A stretch of 44,670 nt of DNA from Balamuthia mandrillaris (GCA_031835245.1 JAVKOQ010000148.1:92501-137170), one strand, 5' to 3'. Positions 35,279 through 44,670 are shown, numbered from the stretch's first letter. Program-made: numbers and translations. Notes: generated by a model not told the origin, from the sequence alone.

Positions 35279-36430
35279 CTCTCTCCTCGCTCTTCAACCC
35301 TCATTTTCTTTATTGTTATTCCAAAAAAGATTATAGTAGATTCTGTGGAAGCCAACTCACCACTGGACGTAAAACTAGACGGCCGCATCAAAACAACCGA
35401 CGCCGTAATCAGCGACAGCGACCCCATCGAGGTGGTTTACGTGGATTGGGACTACACCATCGCCATTGTACTCATTATCATCTCCATGCTTACCGCCTTG
35501 CTCATCCTTGTAATCTTCTGCTTCGTGGTCTTTAACTACCGCAACGCCCCGGTGAAGTCCACCAGCATCACCTTCCACACGACTTTGCTGGTGGGCATGT
35601 TCTTGGCCTGCTTTGTGCACTTCTTGTACATTGGCAAACCGAACGACTCCATTTGTGCGTTCCGTCCCTGGACTTCTTTAGTCTTCACATTAGTATTTGG
35701 AGGGTTGGCCTCCATGCAAGTCTCCACCTTCATTCAATGGCTGCAGAGAAGAGCAAAGAAAGAGGAGGGAGTGCTGTACATCGAGTACGGACCTTTGAGG
35801 GCTTTGATGATACTGGGTTCTTGTTTTGCTGTGCACGTGCTTTATTTGGTCATTTGGACTGCAGTAGCTCATCCAGAGGTTGTCCTCGAAGAGGTGGAAG
35901 CTGGTGAAGGCGATGCTCACGTTCGTTTTCCTCCCTTTCTCTCTCTCTCTCTCTCGTATTCTCGTTTTCTCTATTCACTCACTGTTCTGTGGGACCCCAA
36001 GTGGACATGTCGGTCAGATCCAGACACCCCATGGCTCATTGTGCTCTTCATCATCTTCGCGGTGCAACTCATCGTCGGCGTGGCGAGCTCCATCGCCCTC
36101 ACCCCCGTTCTGGCCATCTTCTCCCTGCCGCGTTACCTCGGCGGTGCCATCTACGCCTTAACCTGTACTACCATTGTAGGGGTGGCCACCATCAACGCCC
36201 TTCGAGACGTCCCCGAGGCCGCCTTCGGCATTCTCGCCGCCATCATCATCATCTCCATGTGGTTCGTGATTGGAATTGTGTATATTCCGTTGATTCATTT
36301 GCTGGTATTTAAGAGGAACGAATGGAAGCGCAGGAAGGGAGGGAAAGGAGCCGTCTCCACGGCATCGAACCTTCCTGGCACCAACATTGGACAACTGGAT
36401 GCTGACAGTGATGACCTCGATGACTTGTAA
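32320..36430 (+). CDS. Fusion of a 5'-nucleotidase-like ectodomain with a class C (GABA-B-like) seven-helix receptor
   Basis: Fourteen exons (32320-32392, 32467-32556, 32964-33134, 33219-33271, 33400-33646, 33720-33821, 33910-34063, 34190-34295, 34382-34524, 34616-34766, 34903-34977, 35056-35199, 35330-35920, 36002-36430) give 842 residues. Signal peptide 1-24. Residues 26-300 follow the 5'-nucleotidase metallophosphatase domain, but every metal/catalytic ligand aligned to human CD73 is changed (A35, F37, Q88, Q120, R121, S220, D242). Residues 333-530 follow the C-terminal nucleotide-binding domain, with R349, N375, R380, F399, F476 and D482 matching CD73 R354, N390, R395, F417, F500 and D506. 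GRIKTTD ends that fold; TM1 starts about 30 residues later in the same exon. Seven spans follow (about 545-808) with the class C Cys-x-x-RPW of TM3, Cys703 of loop 2 and GABA-B-like TM6-TM7. The tail is acidic. Confidence 0.88.
32656..32870 (+). repeat. (GGTTGT)n hexanucleotide array, about 36 copies
   Basis: Some 215 bp of nearly perfect GGTTGT units in intron 2 of the nucleotidase-GPCR gene, with one visible variant unit (GTTTGT near 32680). The G-rich strand is the sense strand. Confidence 0.95.
33146..33187 (+). repeat. (CT)n microsatellite
   Basis: Intron 3 of the nucleotidase-GPCR gene. Confidence 0.9.
33826..33882 (+). repeat. (CT)n-(TATC)n compound microsatellite
   Basis: Intron 6 of the nucleotidase-GPCR gene. 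Confidence 0.9.
34068..34130 (+). repeat. Interrupted (CT)n tract
   Basis: Intron 7 of the nucleotidase-GPCR gene. Confidence 0.8.
34811..34860 (+). repeat. (CT)n / (CCCT)n tract
   Basis: Intron 10 of the nucleotidase-GPCR gene. Confidence 0.85.
35223..35285 (+). repeat. (CA)n-(CT)n compound microsatellite
   Basis: Intron 12 of the nucleotidase-GPCR gene. Confidence 0.9.
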
Positions 36431-36519
36431 AAACAAACAAACAAACCAATACAGTTTTGTCTCTTTCCTTTAAAAAAAAAAAGTGTTACAAACAAAAGAA
36501 AAGAGCGGAGAAGTTTTCT

Positions 36520-38133
36520 TTAAGCATCAAAAGAAGCGTTAAAGACTTCATTCTCCCCTCCCTCAAAGATGCGACTGATGGGCAGATAAGGCGGCCTTCC
36601 GTTCTGGTCCAGGTACATCTGGGCGTGCTGCAGGGCCTGCGTTCTCTCTGTGGGGCTTGCTCCTTTGCCCACCCAAGCAAAGACCTCGGCGCCGGTGTCA
36701 AAGATGAAGGCATCGTTGCTGTCGAGCAGGGAGCGAGAGATCTTCCCAGAGGCCACTTGGGTGAAAGTCAGCGTGCCATTGGCGTCGGAGAGCTTGAAGA
36801 GCTTCTTGACATTGCTGGCTGTGCGCTCGTGCTCAAAGTCGTCGCCGCCTTCCTCAGCCGAAAGCACTTGCGAGGCATCCCCTTCAATGTAACTCCAAAA
36901 CTCGGCATTATTGTCTCCTTCCGCTGTTTTTTTTAATAAAGAATAAGAGAAGAAAGGGAGAGAGGAGAGGAGAGGAGAGGAGAGGAGAGGAGAGGAGAGG
37001 AGAGAGAGGAGAGGAGAGGAGGAGAGGAGAGGAGAGGAGAGGAGAGAGAGGAGAGGAGAGAAGAGGAGAGGAGAGGAGAGGAAAGGAAGAAGAGGAGAGG
37101 AGAGAGTAAGAGAGTAAGAGAGAAAACAGAAGAGAAACTTACAGATGATATTGAGCTGAGGCTTGCCACCGCGTTGGTCTCGAATGGCTCTGGCAATCTC
37201 TCCGGCTTTGGCCCTCTCCTGCACGGAGCTGGCCTTTCCTTGCCACACCCACAGCTTCAGGCCGGCATCCAGGATGAAGGCGTCACCCGAATTCAAAGAG
37301 GCTGCCTCCCTCTCCTCCACCTCCTCCACTCGCACGTTGCGTTTGCCCTTGATGTGCAACAAACGCGGCCTGTAACTCTCTGGCTCCACATGATGAAAGC
37401 CACTCTCCACTCCGCCATGAAGGATCGTTATGGCACCAACTCCCGCAGTGGAAGAAGACGACGAAGCAGAAGAACCACTAAAGTAACTCAAGAAGAGATC
37501 CGACTCAAAGCCTTGCACTTCACGGTGCTGAACGGGAGCCCCGCCGAGAGCGTCATCCAGTTCGACGGTCTTGTAGGCGGCCGTGCCTGCCTCGTCCTGC
37601 GACGTCGACTCTCCCAGCCAGAAATGAACATCCCAGCCGAGGGCCGATCCGCCACGAGAGTACGTGTGAAGGACGATGTAGGAGTCACCGTCAAAGAAGG
37701 AGCCATAGTACTCAGCGGGCCAAGGCACGATCTTGAAGTTCTCCACGCGCCATATTTGAAGGCCAGGGGCTTTGCCGGCGTCGTTCCACTCGGCACCAGC
37801 CACCGTTTTGATGGGCTGGCCGTGTTTACTTGCGGAAGAAGTAGAAGACGACGAGGAGGAAGCAGCTAAATTACATTTGTCAGCGATGGCTTGAGAGGGG
37901 GCGAGGTTGTAGTGAGCGACGGCGGTCTTCTTCTTTTGTTTCTTGTCCTTCTTGTCCTTCTTGCTAAGTTTCTTCTTTTCCTTTTTGTCCTTTTTGTCTT
38001 GCTTCTTGTCCTTACCCTTGTCCTCTTTCTTCTCCTTTTTGTCTTTCTTGTCCTCTTTCTTGTCCTTCTTGTCCTTTTTATCTTCTTTCTTGTCCTTCTT
38101 GTCCTTCTTGTCCTTCTTTTCTTCTTTACCCAT
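36520..38133 (-). CDS. Severin/fragmin-like gelsolin-family actin-binding protein with Lys-rich leader
   Basis: Two minus-strand exons (38133-37143 and 36923-36520) encode 464 residues. Residues 1-70 are KKDKK repeats, a strongly basic extension. Three gelsolin repeats follow. Repeat 1: GLQIWRVENFKIVPWP, YYGSFFDGDSYIVLHTY, DVHFWLGESTSQDEAGTAAYKTVELDD. Repeat 2: RPRLLHIKGKRNVRVEEV, LNSGDAFILDAGLKLWVWQGK. Repeat 3: VKKLFKLSDANGTLTFTQV, LDSNDAFIFDTGAEVFAWVGKGAS. Three repeats is the severin, fragmin and CapG layout; such proteins cap or cut actin filaments under calcium control. The 219-bp intron has no stop in frame and separates repeats 2 and 3, so retention would add 73 residues of Ser-Pro-Leu repeats. 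The basic leader may bind acidic lipid or actin. Confidence 0.88.
   Translation of the reverse strand: MGKEEKKDKKDKKDKKEDKKDKKDKKEDKKDKKEKKEDKGKDKKQDKKDKKEKKKLSKKDKKDKKQKKKTAVAHYNLAPSQAIADKCNLAASSSSSSTSSASKHGQPIKTVAGAEWNDAGKAPGLQIWRVENFKIVPWPAEYYGSFFDGDSYIVLHTYSRGGSALGWDVHFWLGESTSQDEAGTAAYKTVELDDALGGAPVQHREVQGFESDLFLSYFSGSSASSSSSTAGVGAITILHGGVESGFHHVEPESYRPRLLHIKGKRNVRVEEVEEREAASLNSGDAFILDAGLKLWVWQGKASSVQERAKAGEIARAIRDQRGGKPQLNIICKFLFCFLSYSLTLSSPLLPFLSSPLLFSPLLSLLSSPLLSSSPLLSLLSSPLLSSPLLSSLPFFSYSLLKKTAEGDNNAEFWSYIEGDASQVLSAEEGGDDFEHERTASNVKKLFKLSDANGTLTFTQVASGKISRSLLDSNDAFIFDTGAEVFAWVGKGASPTERTQALQHAQMYLDQNGRPPYLPISRIFEGGENEVFNASFDA
36961..37113. repeat. (AGGAG)n purine minisatellite, about 150 bp
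   Basis: Imperfect GGAGA pentamers filling the gelsolin-family gene intron; sense RNA is TCTCC-rich. Confidence 0.9.
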
Positions 38134-38629
38134 TTTTTTGTTAGCTGGTCTTTCTTGTCAGTGCCGGATGAGAGAAAAGAATCTAAGAGTGAGAGAAGAA
38201 GAAAGAGAGCAATGAGGAAGAAAGTTGAAAGAGGCAGAGTCTTGCTGTTTTCTCGTTTATCTTATTTCACTGCTTTTCGGCTTTTAATATAGAACCAACC
38301 AATCGGGTGATCATTAAATATATTGTCGACATACGTAATAAGTGTCCATTGCGAAAAGCGCCTCTTCGGTGGACACATCTTTTCCTCGTTCTTTTCTGTC
38401 CAAATTTCGACATTAATTGACGATAATTGTCGACGGTAATAACCTATTCTTGAAAAACTAAGAACAAGAGAACTCTCTTCTCTCCCAAAAGAAGAAGAAA
38501 CGGAGAACTCGTTGCTTTACGCCCGGTGGTATTTATGCTCTGTTTTTTTTTTTGGGGTTCCTTTGCAAATAAACACTGACACACAACTAACAAACAAACA
38601 AAAACATTACTCTCTTCTTGCTGAATTGA
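38134..38629. promoter_or_regulatory. Divergent upstream region of the gelsolin-family gene
   Basis: Contains GTCGAC at 38325-38330 and 38429-38434. The second overlaps GACGATAATTG (38419-38429), identical to the element at 22025-22035. A CCAAT at about 38297 lies upstream of the minus-strand gene. No gene recognised. Confidence 0.45.
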
Positions 38630-39289
38630 ATGTATGAATATATCCACAAAGAGAAACACAGCCACAACAAGAGTGGCAGTCGCTCACGTCCGGAGGAGGA
38701 AGCCTTCCCGCTCGCGACCGATGCACTCGCTACATCAGCGGCGCTTTTGCCCCCAACGCTTTGGATCCGCGTGAGGGTGACGAGGAAGCAGTTCTTTCGT
38801 TTTGGTCGACCGAGAGAGATACTGAACGTCCTTCATGACGTTTCCTCTCTCCTTCGGTTTCGCCTCTCTTCTTCAAATGAGGACGACAACACAGAAGACA
38901 ACTTCAACCACCACCACAACAACGAAGACGAAGAAGAGGAAGAGGTGAAGCGAGCCATTCAGTTGTTATTGCAGAGGCATGAGCGACTGACAGTGAGGAA
39001 GGAGGTCAACATCTGTGACCATCTCTTTGGTTTGTTGAAGCGGCTGCACAACCTCTATTCTCGAAAGTATCCACCTTCCAAGGGCTTCTTCGTTTCCGCT
39101 TCCATCGAAGAAAGAGACAACGTGCTTCGGCTGGGCGTGGAGGAGAAGAAACAACGGATGACATCGCGCAAGCAGCAGGAGGCGATAGTCCAGGAGATCA
39201 GCGTGAAAATGGTTTGGAGTGCAGCGGTTTCTCCAGCGGACATCAACTCAATCTACCGTCTGTTCTTCCTCACATTTCGTTCCACATAA
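38630..39289 (+). CDS. Unassigned 219-residue protein
   Basis: Single ORF from ATG 38630 to TAA. It has a Ser/His-rich polar start, a central part with hydrophobic and basic helices (ILNVLHDVSSLLRFRL, VKRAIQLLLQRHERL, ICDHLFGLLKRLHNLY) interrupted by a Asp/Glu/His/Asn-rich run at about 86-106, and the end VSPADINSIYRLFFLTF. No signal peptide, clear domain or family. The last 39 bases before the stop region are duplicated 736 bp downstream. Being an isolated ORF without a recognised homologue, it could still be a non-coding coincidence. Confidence 0.45.
   Translation: MYEYIHKEKHSHNKSGSRSRPEEEAFPLATDALATSAALLPPTLWIRVRVTRKQFFRFGRPREILNVLHDVSSLLRFRLSSSNEDDNTEDNFNHHHNNEDEEEEEVKRAIQLLLQRHERLTVRKEVNICDHLFGLLKRLHNLYSRKYPPSKGFFVSASIEERDNVLRLGVEEKKQRMTSRKQQEAIVQEISVKMVWSAAVSPADINSIYRLFFLTFRST
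39239..39277 (+). repeat. 39-bp direct repeat, copy A
   Basis: Encodes DINSIYRLFFLTF at the end of the 219-residue ORF; matches 39975-40013 at 38 of 39 positions. Confidence 0.9.
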
Positions 39290-40050
39290 GACTGGTTATA
39301 ACTTTTATTTGTAATTTATAAAATTTCCTGTATACAGTGGTGTTGCCTCGTTAACACTCAGGTGACGATCTAGCACAAGAGTGGCAAAAGAGTGATCTGG
39401 AATCGAGAGAACAAGTATGCAAGACAATAGAGCCACTCACGGAATACTTTTTACGTGAGTGGTACCCAGCCTAAAAAATCAGAGCATAAAGCAAACGACA
39501 AACAACCAAAAGATAAGAACAGCCAAACCTAAACAAAAACGAGAAAGAAAGTTACGTTTGTTCTGGTAGGCCTTGTTTCTCTGCTCCTGTGAATATTAAA
39601 ATCAGCAGATGAGTGCTTTTAGAACCGCTAGGAAAAGAAAAGAAAAACCAAGTCTGAAGCGGTATCTCATGTGTTTAAATCAAACAAACCACACATCCCC
39701 TGGGGTCAAGGTGTATAAGTTTCAGTTAAAACAAAAACGACTCCTTGGATAAGAGGCCATACAGCAATCAACACTTGGCCGTATCACAGTTTAGATAAGG
39801 CCATTCCTGAGGCACTTGGCGAAGTTCAGCCCCCATGCACACCGTACAACCTTCTGCGTCTGTGCACAAGGCACCACCTTTCAGCATGCGCTCCGTACCA
39901 CCATCCCCCAGCCTGCGCTCCTCTTCCTTCTCTCTTTCCTTGCCAAAGAAAAATGAGCGCCAGCGCCGGTTGAAGACATCAACGCAATCTACCGTCTGTT
40001 CTTCCTCACATTTATAGTCCGTTTTTATTGAGTTGGAAGAAACGCCCCTC
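39290..40050. other. Spacer between convergent genes
   Basis: About 760 bases without a recognised gene, lying between the 219-residue ORF and the end of VWA8. AT-rich near 39300-39330 with possible polyadenylation signals. It is bracketed by the two copies of the 39-bp direct repeat. A short plus-strand frame at 39835-40017 has no support. Confidence 0.5.
39975..40013 (+). repeat. 39-bp direct repeat, copy B
   Basis: One mismatch to copy A; lies 38 bases beyond the VWA8 stop codon, in antisense to that gene's probable 3' untranslated region. Confidence 0.9.
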
Positions 40051-43000
40051 TCAAAAACGAGCAGAGAATTGAGAGGTGAAGATCTGCTTGAAGGTGGCGG
40101 GGAGTTTGGAAGTGTCCAGGCAGACGTAGGAGCGACCCACCGGCAGGCGGCTCTTCATCCTCTCCGCCTCATCCGAAAGCGAGGCGATGAAGATGAGATA
40201 GCATTGTACCTCGGGCACGCTGCTCATAGCGCGCATCAATGCGGTTGCGTCCAGCTCGTATCGTGCGAGGTTGGCGTCGCTTAATACGAAGACATAGTAC
40301 TCATCTCCTTCTTGCTCCTTTACATTTCGTACCGCGGCTTCCGTTGCCTCTAATGTATGGTCGCCTATTTTGAAAAAAAAAAAACATAAATAAGGCAAAC
40401 TGAGAGAGACAGGCGATAAAGACAGAAACTTTACCACTAGAGCAGTACTCAGCATGAGCGTGCATCTTCTTCAACACATCCAATCGTTGCTTGCGAGTTA
40501 GTGGCGGTTTTCCATAGTCCACAAACAGTATTTCAGGAGAGTCACCACTATGTCCCACAATAGAGTAGCTATATTTGTCATGAAAGCCATGCAAGCCTTC
40601 CATGATCATGACGACCGTCTCCAGCAGACGCTCCAAACGACGGTCCTGAGAGTTGAAGCGGTACATGCTGGCGCTGACGTCCATCACGAAGCGAAGGCGC
40701 TTGGGCTTTTGTTGGAGGGCACCTGGTTGCGGCTGTTGCTCTCCTCTTTGTTTGTAGATAGTCTTCTCTCCTGTTATTCCTTCCACTAATCGCCTACAAA
40801 GCGGAAATTACATCGGAGTTAGAAATGCAGCAAGAAAGACAAGAGCAAGAAAGAAAAGCCAGATATACAAGTCATCGAGATCGCCAGATGTTTTCAGTTT
40901 TAGCCAAGAGCGTTCTTTGCCACGAGCTTCTACGCCTTGCAGCACCATGCGAAGCTGCGTTATTTGCGGGCGAACAGCTTCCAGATAGGTTTCGTACAAT
41001 TCAGCTTCATAGCCTGTCATCTCTATTTCTTGCAGTCGTTCCTTCAATGCTTTCTAGAAACCAAACGACAGGAACAAAATGAGATAGGAAACAGTGCAGG
41101 AGAGAGAGAGAGAAAAGAAATGGGAAGATGAAGGAAGCGGGTAGCAGAAGAGACATACCCTAGCCATCTCTTTTGCAGCCTTCTTCACATCCTCGCTAAC
41201 CGCTCTCTTTTCCTCATCCGACAATTGTCTAACCCCACTTTTACTTCCACTATCTCTCCTGTAGGGTCCCCCTTTGCCTCCCAATCCAGCAGTATCCCTT
41301 CCTCCGGTGCCTCCAGCCCAAGTATTACCTCCATGATGTTCTGCGTTGGTCTTGTCTATCTTTCCATGTTTTGGTCTTTTGGCTTCTTTTCCATTGTATT
41401 GAATGTCGAGTGCTGTTGAATCATCTGCCGTTGTACGAGTCATACTTTTCCATTCCTCAAGACTGTCTCGCAAGGAAGAAGAGTCCATTTGCAGGATTGT
41501 GATGTTGCCGTTCGCTTGTAATATGGCCACGTCTCCTTTTTCATCGTCTTCTTCAATTTTGTTCGTTGAAGAAGTGTTATGAATGACGCTTCGAAACTCT
41601 ACCATCTTAAGAATGGAGGAAGAGTCTGCGTGAATGTTCGAGCGACGTCGTTCCCATTCTCGAGAGCGACGTAAATGTGATAAAATGGACGATGTACGAC
41701 TGTTCTTTTCGTCTCGTATCATAGTCTCCAATTGTTCTTTGTCTTCGTTCAGGATAGACGAAAAACTGGTGTTGATAACGTCCGTAGGTTTCTCGTTGTT
41801 ATCGCTATCGTTTGTTGCGGTTACAAGTGAAGCAAAAGACATGCATCGAATAGGTCGAATCGTGTGCCGTTCCAAATCTACCACTTCAATGACGAAAGCA
41901 GATTTTTTCTTTTTATCACGAACGACGCTCATTAGTTGGTGAGAGTGTTGAAGGTATAAAGTTTGCTCGTTGACAAGGTTGTTGTTGTCTTCCTCTTTTT
42001 CAAGAAGACGAGGAACGGAAAAGACTTGCATCTCGAATGCGTTTTGTTGCGATGGAGAGATGAAGATGGAAGAGAGATCGTCTTTCTCTTCACTGTTTCT
42101 TCGTTCTTGATCGGCAGCAGAATGAAGAAAGTGAGCATGAAACGAAGAAGCATCGGCAGAAGCAAGCACATGTTCTCCTACCCTCGTTTGTATCATAAAG
42201 TTGTAATCAAGCGTTGGTGGTATAGTTGCTGGAGAGAATGGCACCGTTTCATGTTTCATGAAACGCTGAACTGGATACAGAACTTTGGTAGAAGGAGATG
42301 AAGCCGAAGAAGGAGATGAAGAACATGAGGATCTCGAGCTCTGATTGACTAAGAAAAGCAAGTTGTTGTTCGTGTCGTTGATCGTCCAAACGTTACTTGA
42401 GAGAATGAAGAGTCGAGAAATAGCAACATTCCAAAGGGATGAAGATGTCGAAGAAGCAGAGGAGAGATGAAATACGTCAGAGTAACCTTTGTTGAGATTC
42501 ATTTCCACGAGACAACTGCCTCCTTTGGCAAAGAAGATGAGCACTTCATCACCGTTTGTCTCTGTGCAATAATCTTGAAGAGAAATCATTTCCAAAGCTG
42601 AAGAAGCCAAAGATGAAAAAGAAGGGACAGAGGGAGCGAAATTCAGTCCTGCACGAAAGGTTCTGCCTGCCACTAAATATAGCTTCGTTCCAAACAACGA
42701 GAACTGTTTGTTCGGTATCACAACAGGTTCTTCTTCTTCTTCTTTTTCTCTTGTTAAAGAAGAAGAAGAAGAGGAGGAAGACGAAGAAGAAGAAGATGCG
42801 AAAGGAACGCTGATAGGAGTAGCTGTTCTTCTTTTAGGGTCTATAAGAAGAAGGACTCTAAAATGAGCCAAATGAAGCAACAGTCGACCGGAACAAGGCA
42901 ATGCTGTGAGGGTCACGCGTCCCGAGGAAGCTGAGAAGAACGGAAGATGCTCTGATAGATCAAAGACTTGATAGCTTTCATGACGAGGATCATAGCTTCA

Positions 43001-44670
43001 ATTTGACAATGGGAAAAGAGATCGTTACAAACATAGGTAAAGAAAGACGTGAATAGAAGAGATGATACCTGTGAATAGAAAAGGGAAGGTCGATCAAGAG
43101 GTGTAAAGAACGATCAGCCAGAGCACACATATCTATCACACGACCTTCATTTTTGTGAAACAAACATTGTTAAAACACAAAAGAAAAAGAAAAAGATAAA
43201 GATAAAGATAAAGAAAATAAAAATACAAAGCGAAAGAAGTTAACAAAAAGCAAACAGCAAAATTGAATGTTCAACAGATCCTAACCTTGAGTTGGAACCA
43301 TCCACTCGTACTTCTTTTCTGAAAAAGTGTGCACTCGGCTCTCTTTCCTCGTACGAAGTTCAAAGGAAGGAAGCTCGTTCCACGTCCAAAATTTGTCCCC
43401 ATCCAACTGTATCCTAGCCAGGTGCCTACACGTCAGCCCAGAGCCATAATAGTGGTCTTTTCGGAAGCGCCATCTTTCGCTCAATACAGCACCCGGAAGT
43501 TTCCTTTCTCCTCCTAGTTCTATAGCAAAGCGCAAAGAAGACGAGGACGTAGAACTACTCTTCAACGGGATGCCGTGTTTGTGAAAGATTTGCATCAAAT
43601 GTTCTCTTAGTGCTGGATCGAAGGCATCGAAGGAGAAAACATTTTCCAAAGTCTCAACGAGCGAGTCCTTGGATTGATAGAGTTGCAAGTGGCGAACGAG
43701 ATTGACCAATTCTCGCGTGGAGTAAGGATAAGTGAGAAGACCTCCTTCCACAGAATGTCTTAAGTCGGAGAAAAGAGCGGTCAATCGGCGTAAGAGCAGA
43801 GGAGGGACGTTGGGTGCGTAAGCCTTTAGAAGTGCTATCTCTGACGCAACATCTGGATTGTCGATAGCGTGACTGTTTTGGGAATGAGAGAAAGTGAAAG
43901 AAAGAAGAAGAATGAGAAAGGAGAGAGGAAAAAACGAAGGCAAAAGAAATAACAAACCAACTAAAGCAGTCACCAATCTCACGGAAGAAGTCGTTGCCTA
44001 AGAATGGAAACCCGGGTCTATGGTAATGACAAAAACAAGGTGAGCGAGAAAGCAATAGGGAAGAGTAAGATAACAAAAACCTGTTCGCAAGCGCAATCAT
44101 GCGAAAGTTCGGATGAATGAATAGAATGGACTCGTTCGAGGAATTATTGGTTGATGAGCGGTAGTCACCATTAGCAGGGGGAGAAAGGATTCTTCTTCCG
44201 TCAGAGAGAAGCATCTCTCCATCTTCTACTAAACCTTTCAGGATACAAACAACCTCTAATGGAGCTTTATCTGCTTCATCCTGTATTTAATAAGACAGAA
44301 ATAATGAGATTTTATCAGGGGGTGAGAATCAGGGAGAGAAAAGAGAGGGGAGGGGGAGATTTAACGTACCACAACTAAGACACGACCTTCTTGAACTGCT
44401 CTTACAAGCGGAGAGTCCTGCCATATTACAACACCTTCCCTGAGAGAAGGAAACGAGGTTAGAGACTGAACGGTGGTGTCTCTGTGCAGTTGGATGTATT
44501 CTCTTTCTGCTTGCAGCAGCTCCAACATTCGGTCTACCAACTGTATCATATCGCCAATATAGGACAAGTGAAGTAAGAAAGAGAGAACAAAGGATAGCGA
44601 AGGAAATAGAGATAGAACGGAAGAGGAATGAAAACCTTGTTTTTGCCCACGCCTTGATTACCAATAAGAA
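40051..44670 (-). CDS. VWA8: VWA8, AAA+ ATPase with C-terminal VWA domain (5' part outside window)
   Basis: Minus-strand exons >44670-44636, 44540-44370, 44280-44081, 44017-43958, 43872-43286, 43144-43069, 42995-41159, 41053-40869, 40793-40435 and 40364-40051 give 1273 visible residues. An AAA module is present: Walker A LIGNQGVGKNK, REYIQLHRDTTVQSLT, Walker B LVVDEADKAPLE, GEMLLSDGRRI, HPNFRMIALANRPGFPFLGNDFF, GDCFSCHAIDNP. The middle is a poorly conserved beta-rich region. Then comes the VWA8 hallmark HGGNTWAGGTGGRDTAGLGG, and a VWA domain with MIDAS DVSASMYRF, VGHSGDSPE and SGDHTLEAT. VWA8 is an ATPase of the mitochondrial matrix side. The weakest junction is 43872/43958, settled by restoring FSCHAIDNP. 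Confidence 0.95.

Noticed and set aside
35129-36430. A separate receptor gene starting at about 35129
   Set aside because: The frame upstream of 35330 includes (CT)n intron; the exon carrying TM1 begins with the end of the nucleotidase fold and needs the upstream exons.
36924-37142. Coding Ser-Pro-Leu repeat inside the gelsolin-family protein
   Set aside because: Bordered by GTAAGT and a CAG acceptor, and removal joins gelsolin repeats 2 and 3 cleanly; treated as intron, though retention is noted as possible.
39835-40017. Plus-strand 60-residue ORF, or alternative last exon of the 219-residue gene using copy B
   Set aside because: No donor in the upstream ORF leaves the phase needed to join at the available acceptor, and the ORF itself has no support.

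Overview
This window is nuclear DNA of an intron-rich, probably unicellular, eukaryote. The genes carry many short GT-AG introns (about 65-350 bp), TAA, TAG and TGA are all used as stops, there is a Pol III tRNA gene with a T-run terminator, and there are nuclear-encoded mitochondrial proteins plus NUP35, PSMG4, RPS9 and VWA8 homologues. A severin-like gelsolin protein, a Siva homologue and a GABA-B-like class C receptor are compatible with an amoebozoan or other unikont-side protist, but I cannot fix the lineage from sequence alone. Introns are pyrimidine-rich and many hold (CT)n microsatellites on the sense strand.

Layout, left to right. 1-4156: two convergent DEAD-box helicases (the first cut by the window edge, the second with a mitochondrial-type leader) and a tRNA-Val(CAC). 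4714-9503: a secreted vanadium-haloperoxidase-like protein, a membrane-anchored MORN-repeat protein and a C2-domain protein. 9572-16385: a candidate 43-residue ORF, a mitochondrial-type PPR protein, a small two-span membrane protein, an MGME1/RecB-like nuclease, a CYP33-type RRM protein without cyclophilin, and a Siva-like zinc protein. 16552-22536: a 1734-residue charged-helix/LIM protein and a small NDUFA4/B12D-like protein. 22932-31754: NUP35, PSMG4, a Cys-rich type I membrane protein, RPS9 and the mitochondrial translation GTPase GUF1. 32320-36430: a 14-exon gene fusing a 5'-nucleotidase-like ectodomain to a class C seven-helix receptor. 36520-44670: a Lys-rich gelsolin-family protein, one unassigned ORF, and the C-terminal two thirds or so of VWA8 (cut by the window edge).

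The standout is the 5'-nucleotidase/GPCR fusion. All seven metal/catalytic ligands of the nucleotidase fold that I can align are replaced. All six residues that hold the nucleoside in human CD73 are kept. The domain junction lies inside one uninterrupted exon, so it is not a gene-joining artefact. It looks like an enzyme turned into a ligand-binding head of a receptor, possibly for extracellular adenosine or nucleotides.

No operon logic applies here. Genes are packed tightly (47-100 bp between convergent ends, 64-70 bp between some divergent starts). Six genes point to mitochondria: the DDX28-like helicase, the PPR protein, the MGME1-like nuclease, the NDUFA4-like protein, GUF1 and VWA8. Exon coordinates were derived by hand from splice consensus, reading frame and remembered family sequences. 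They have not been checked against transcripts.
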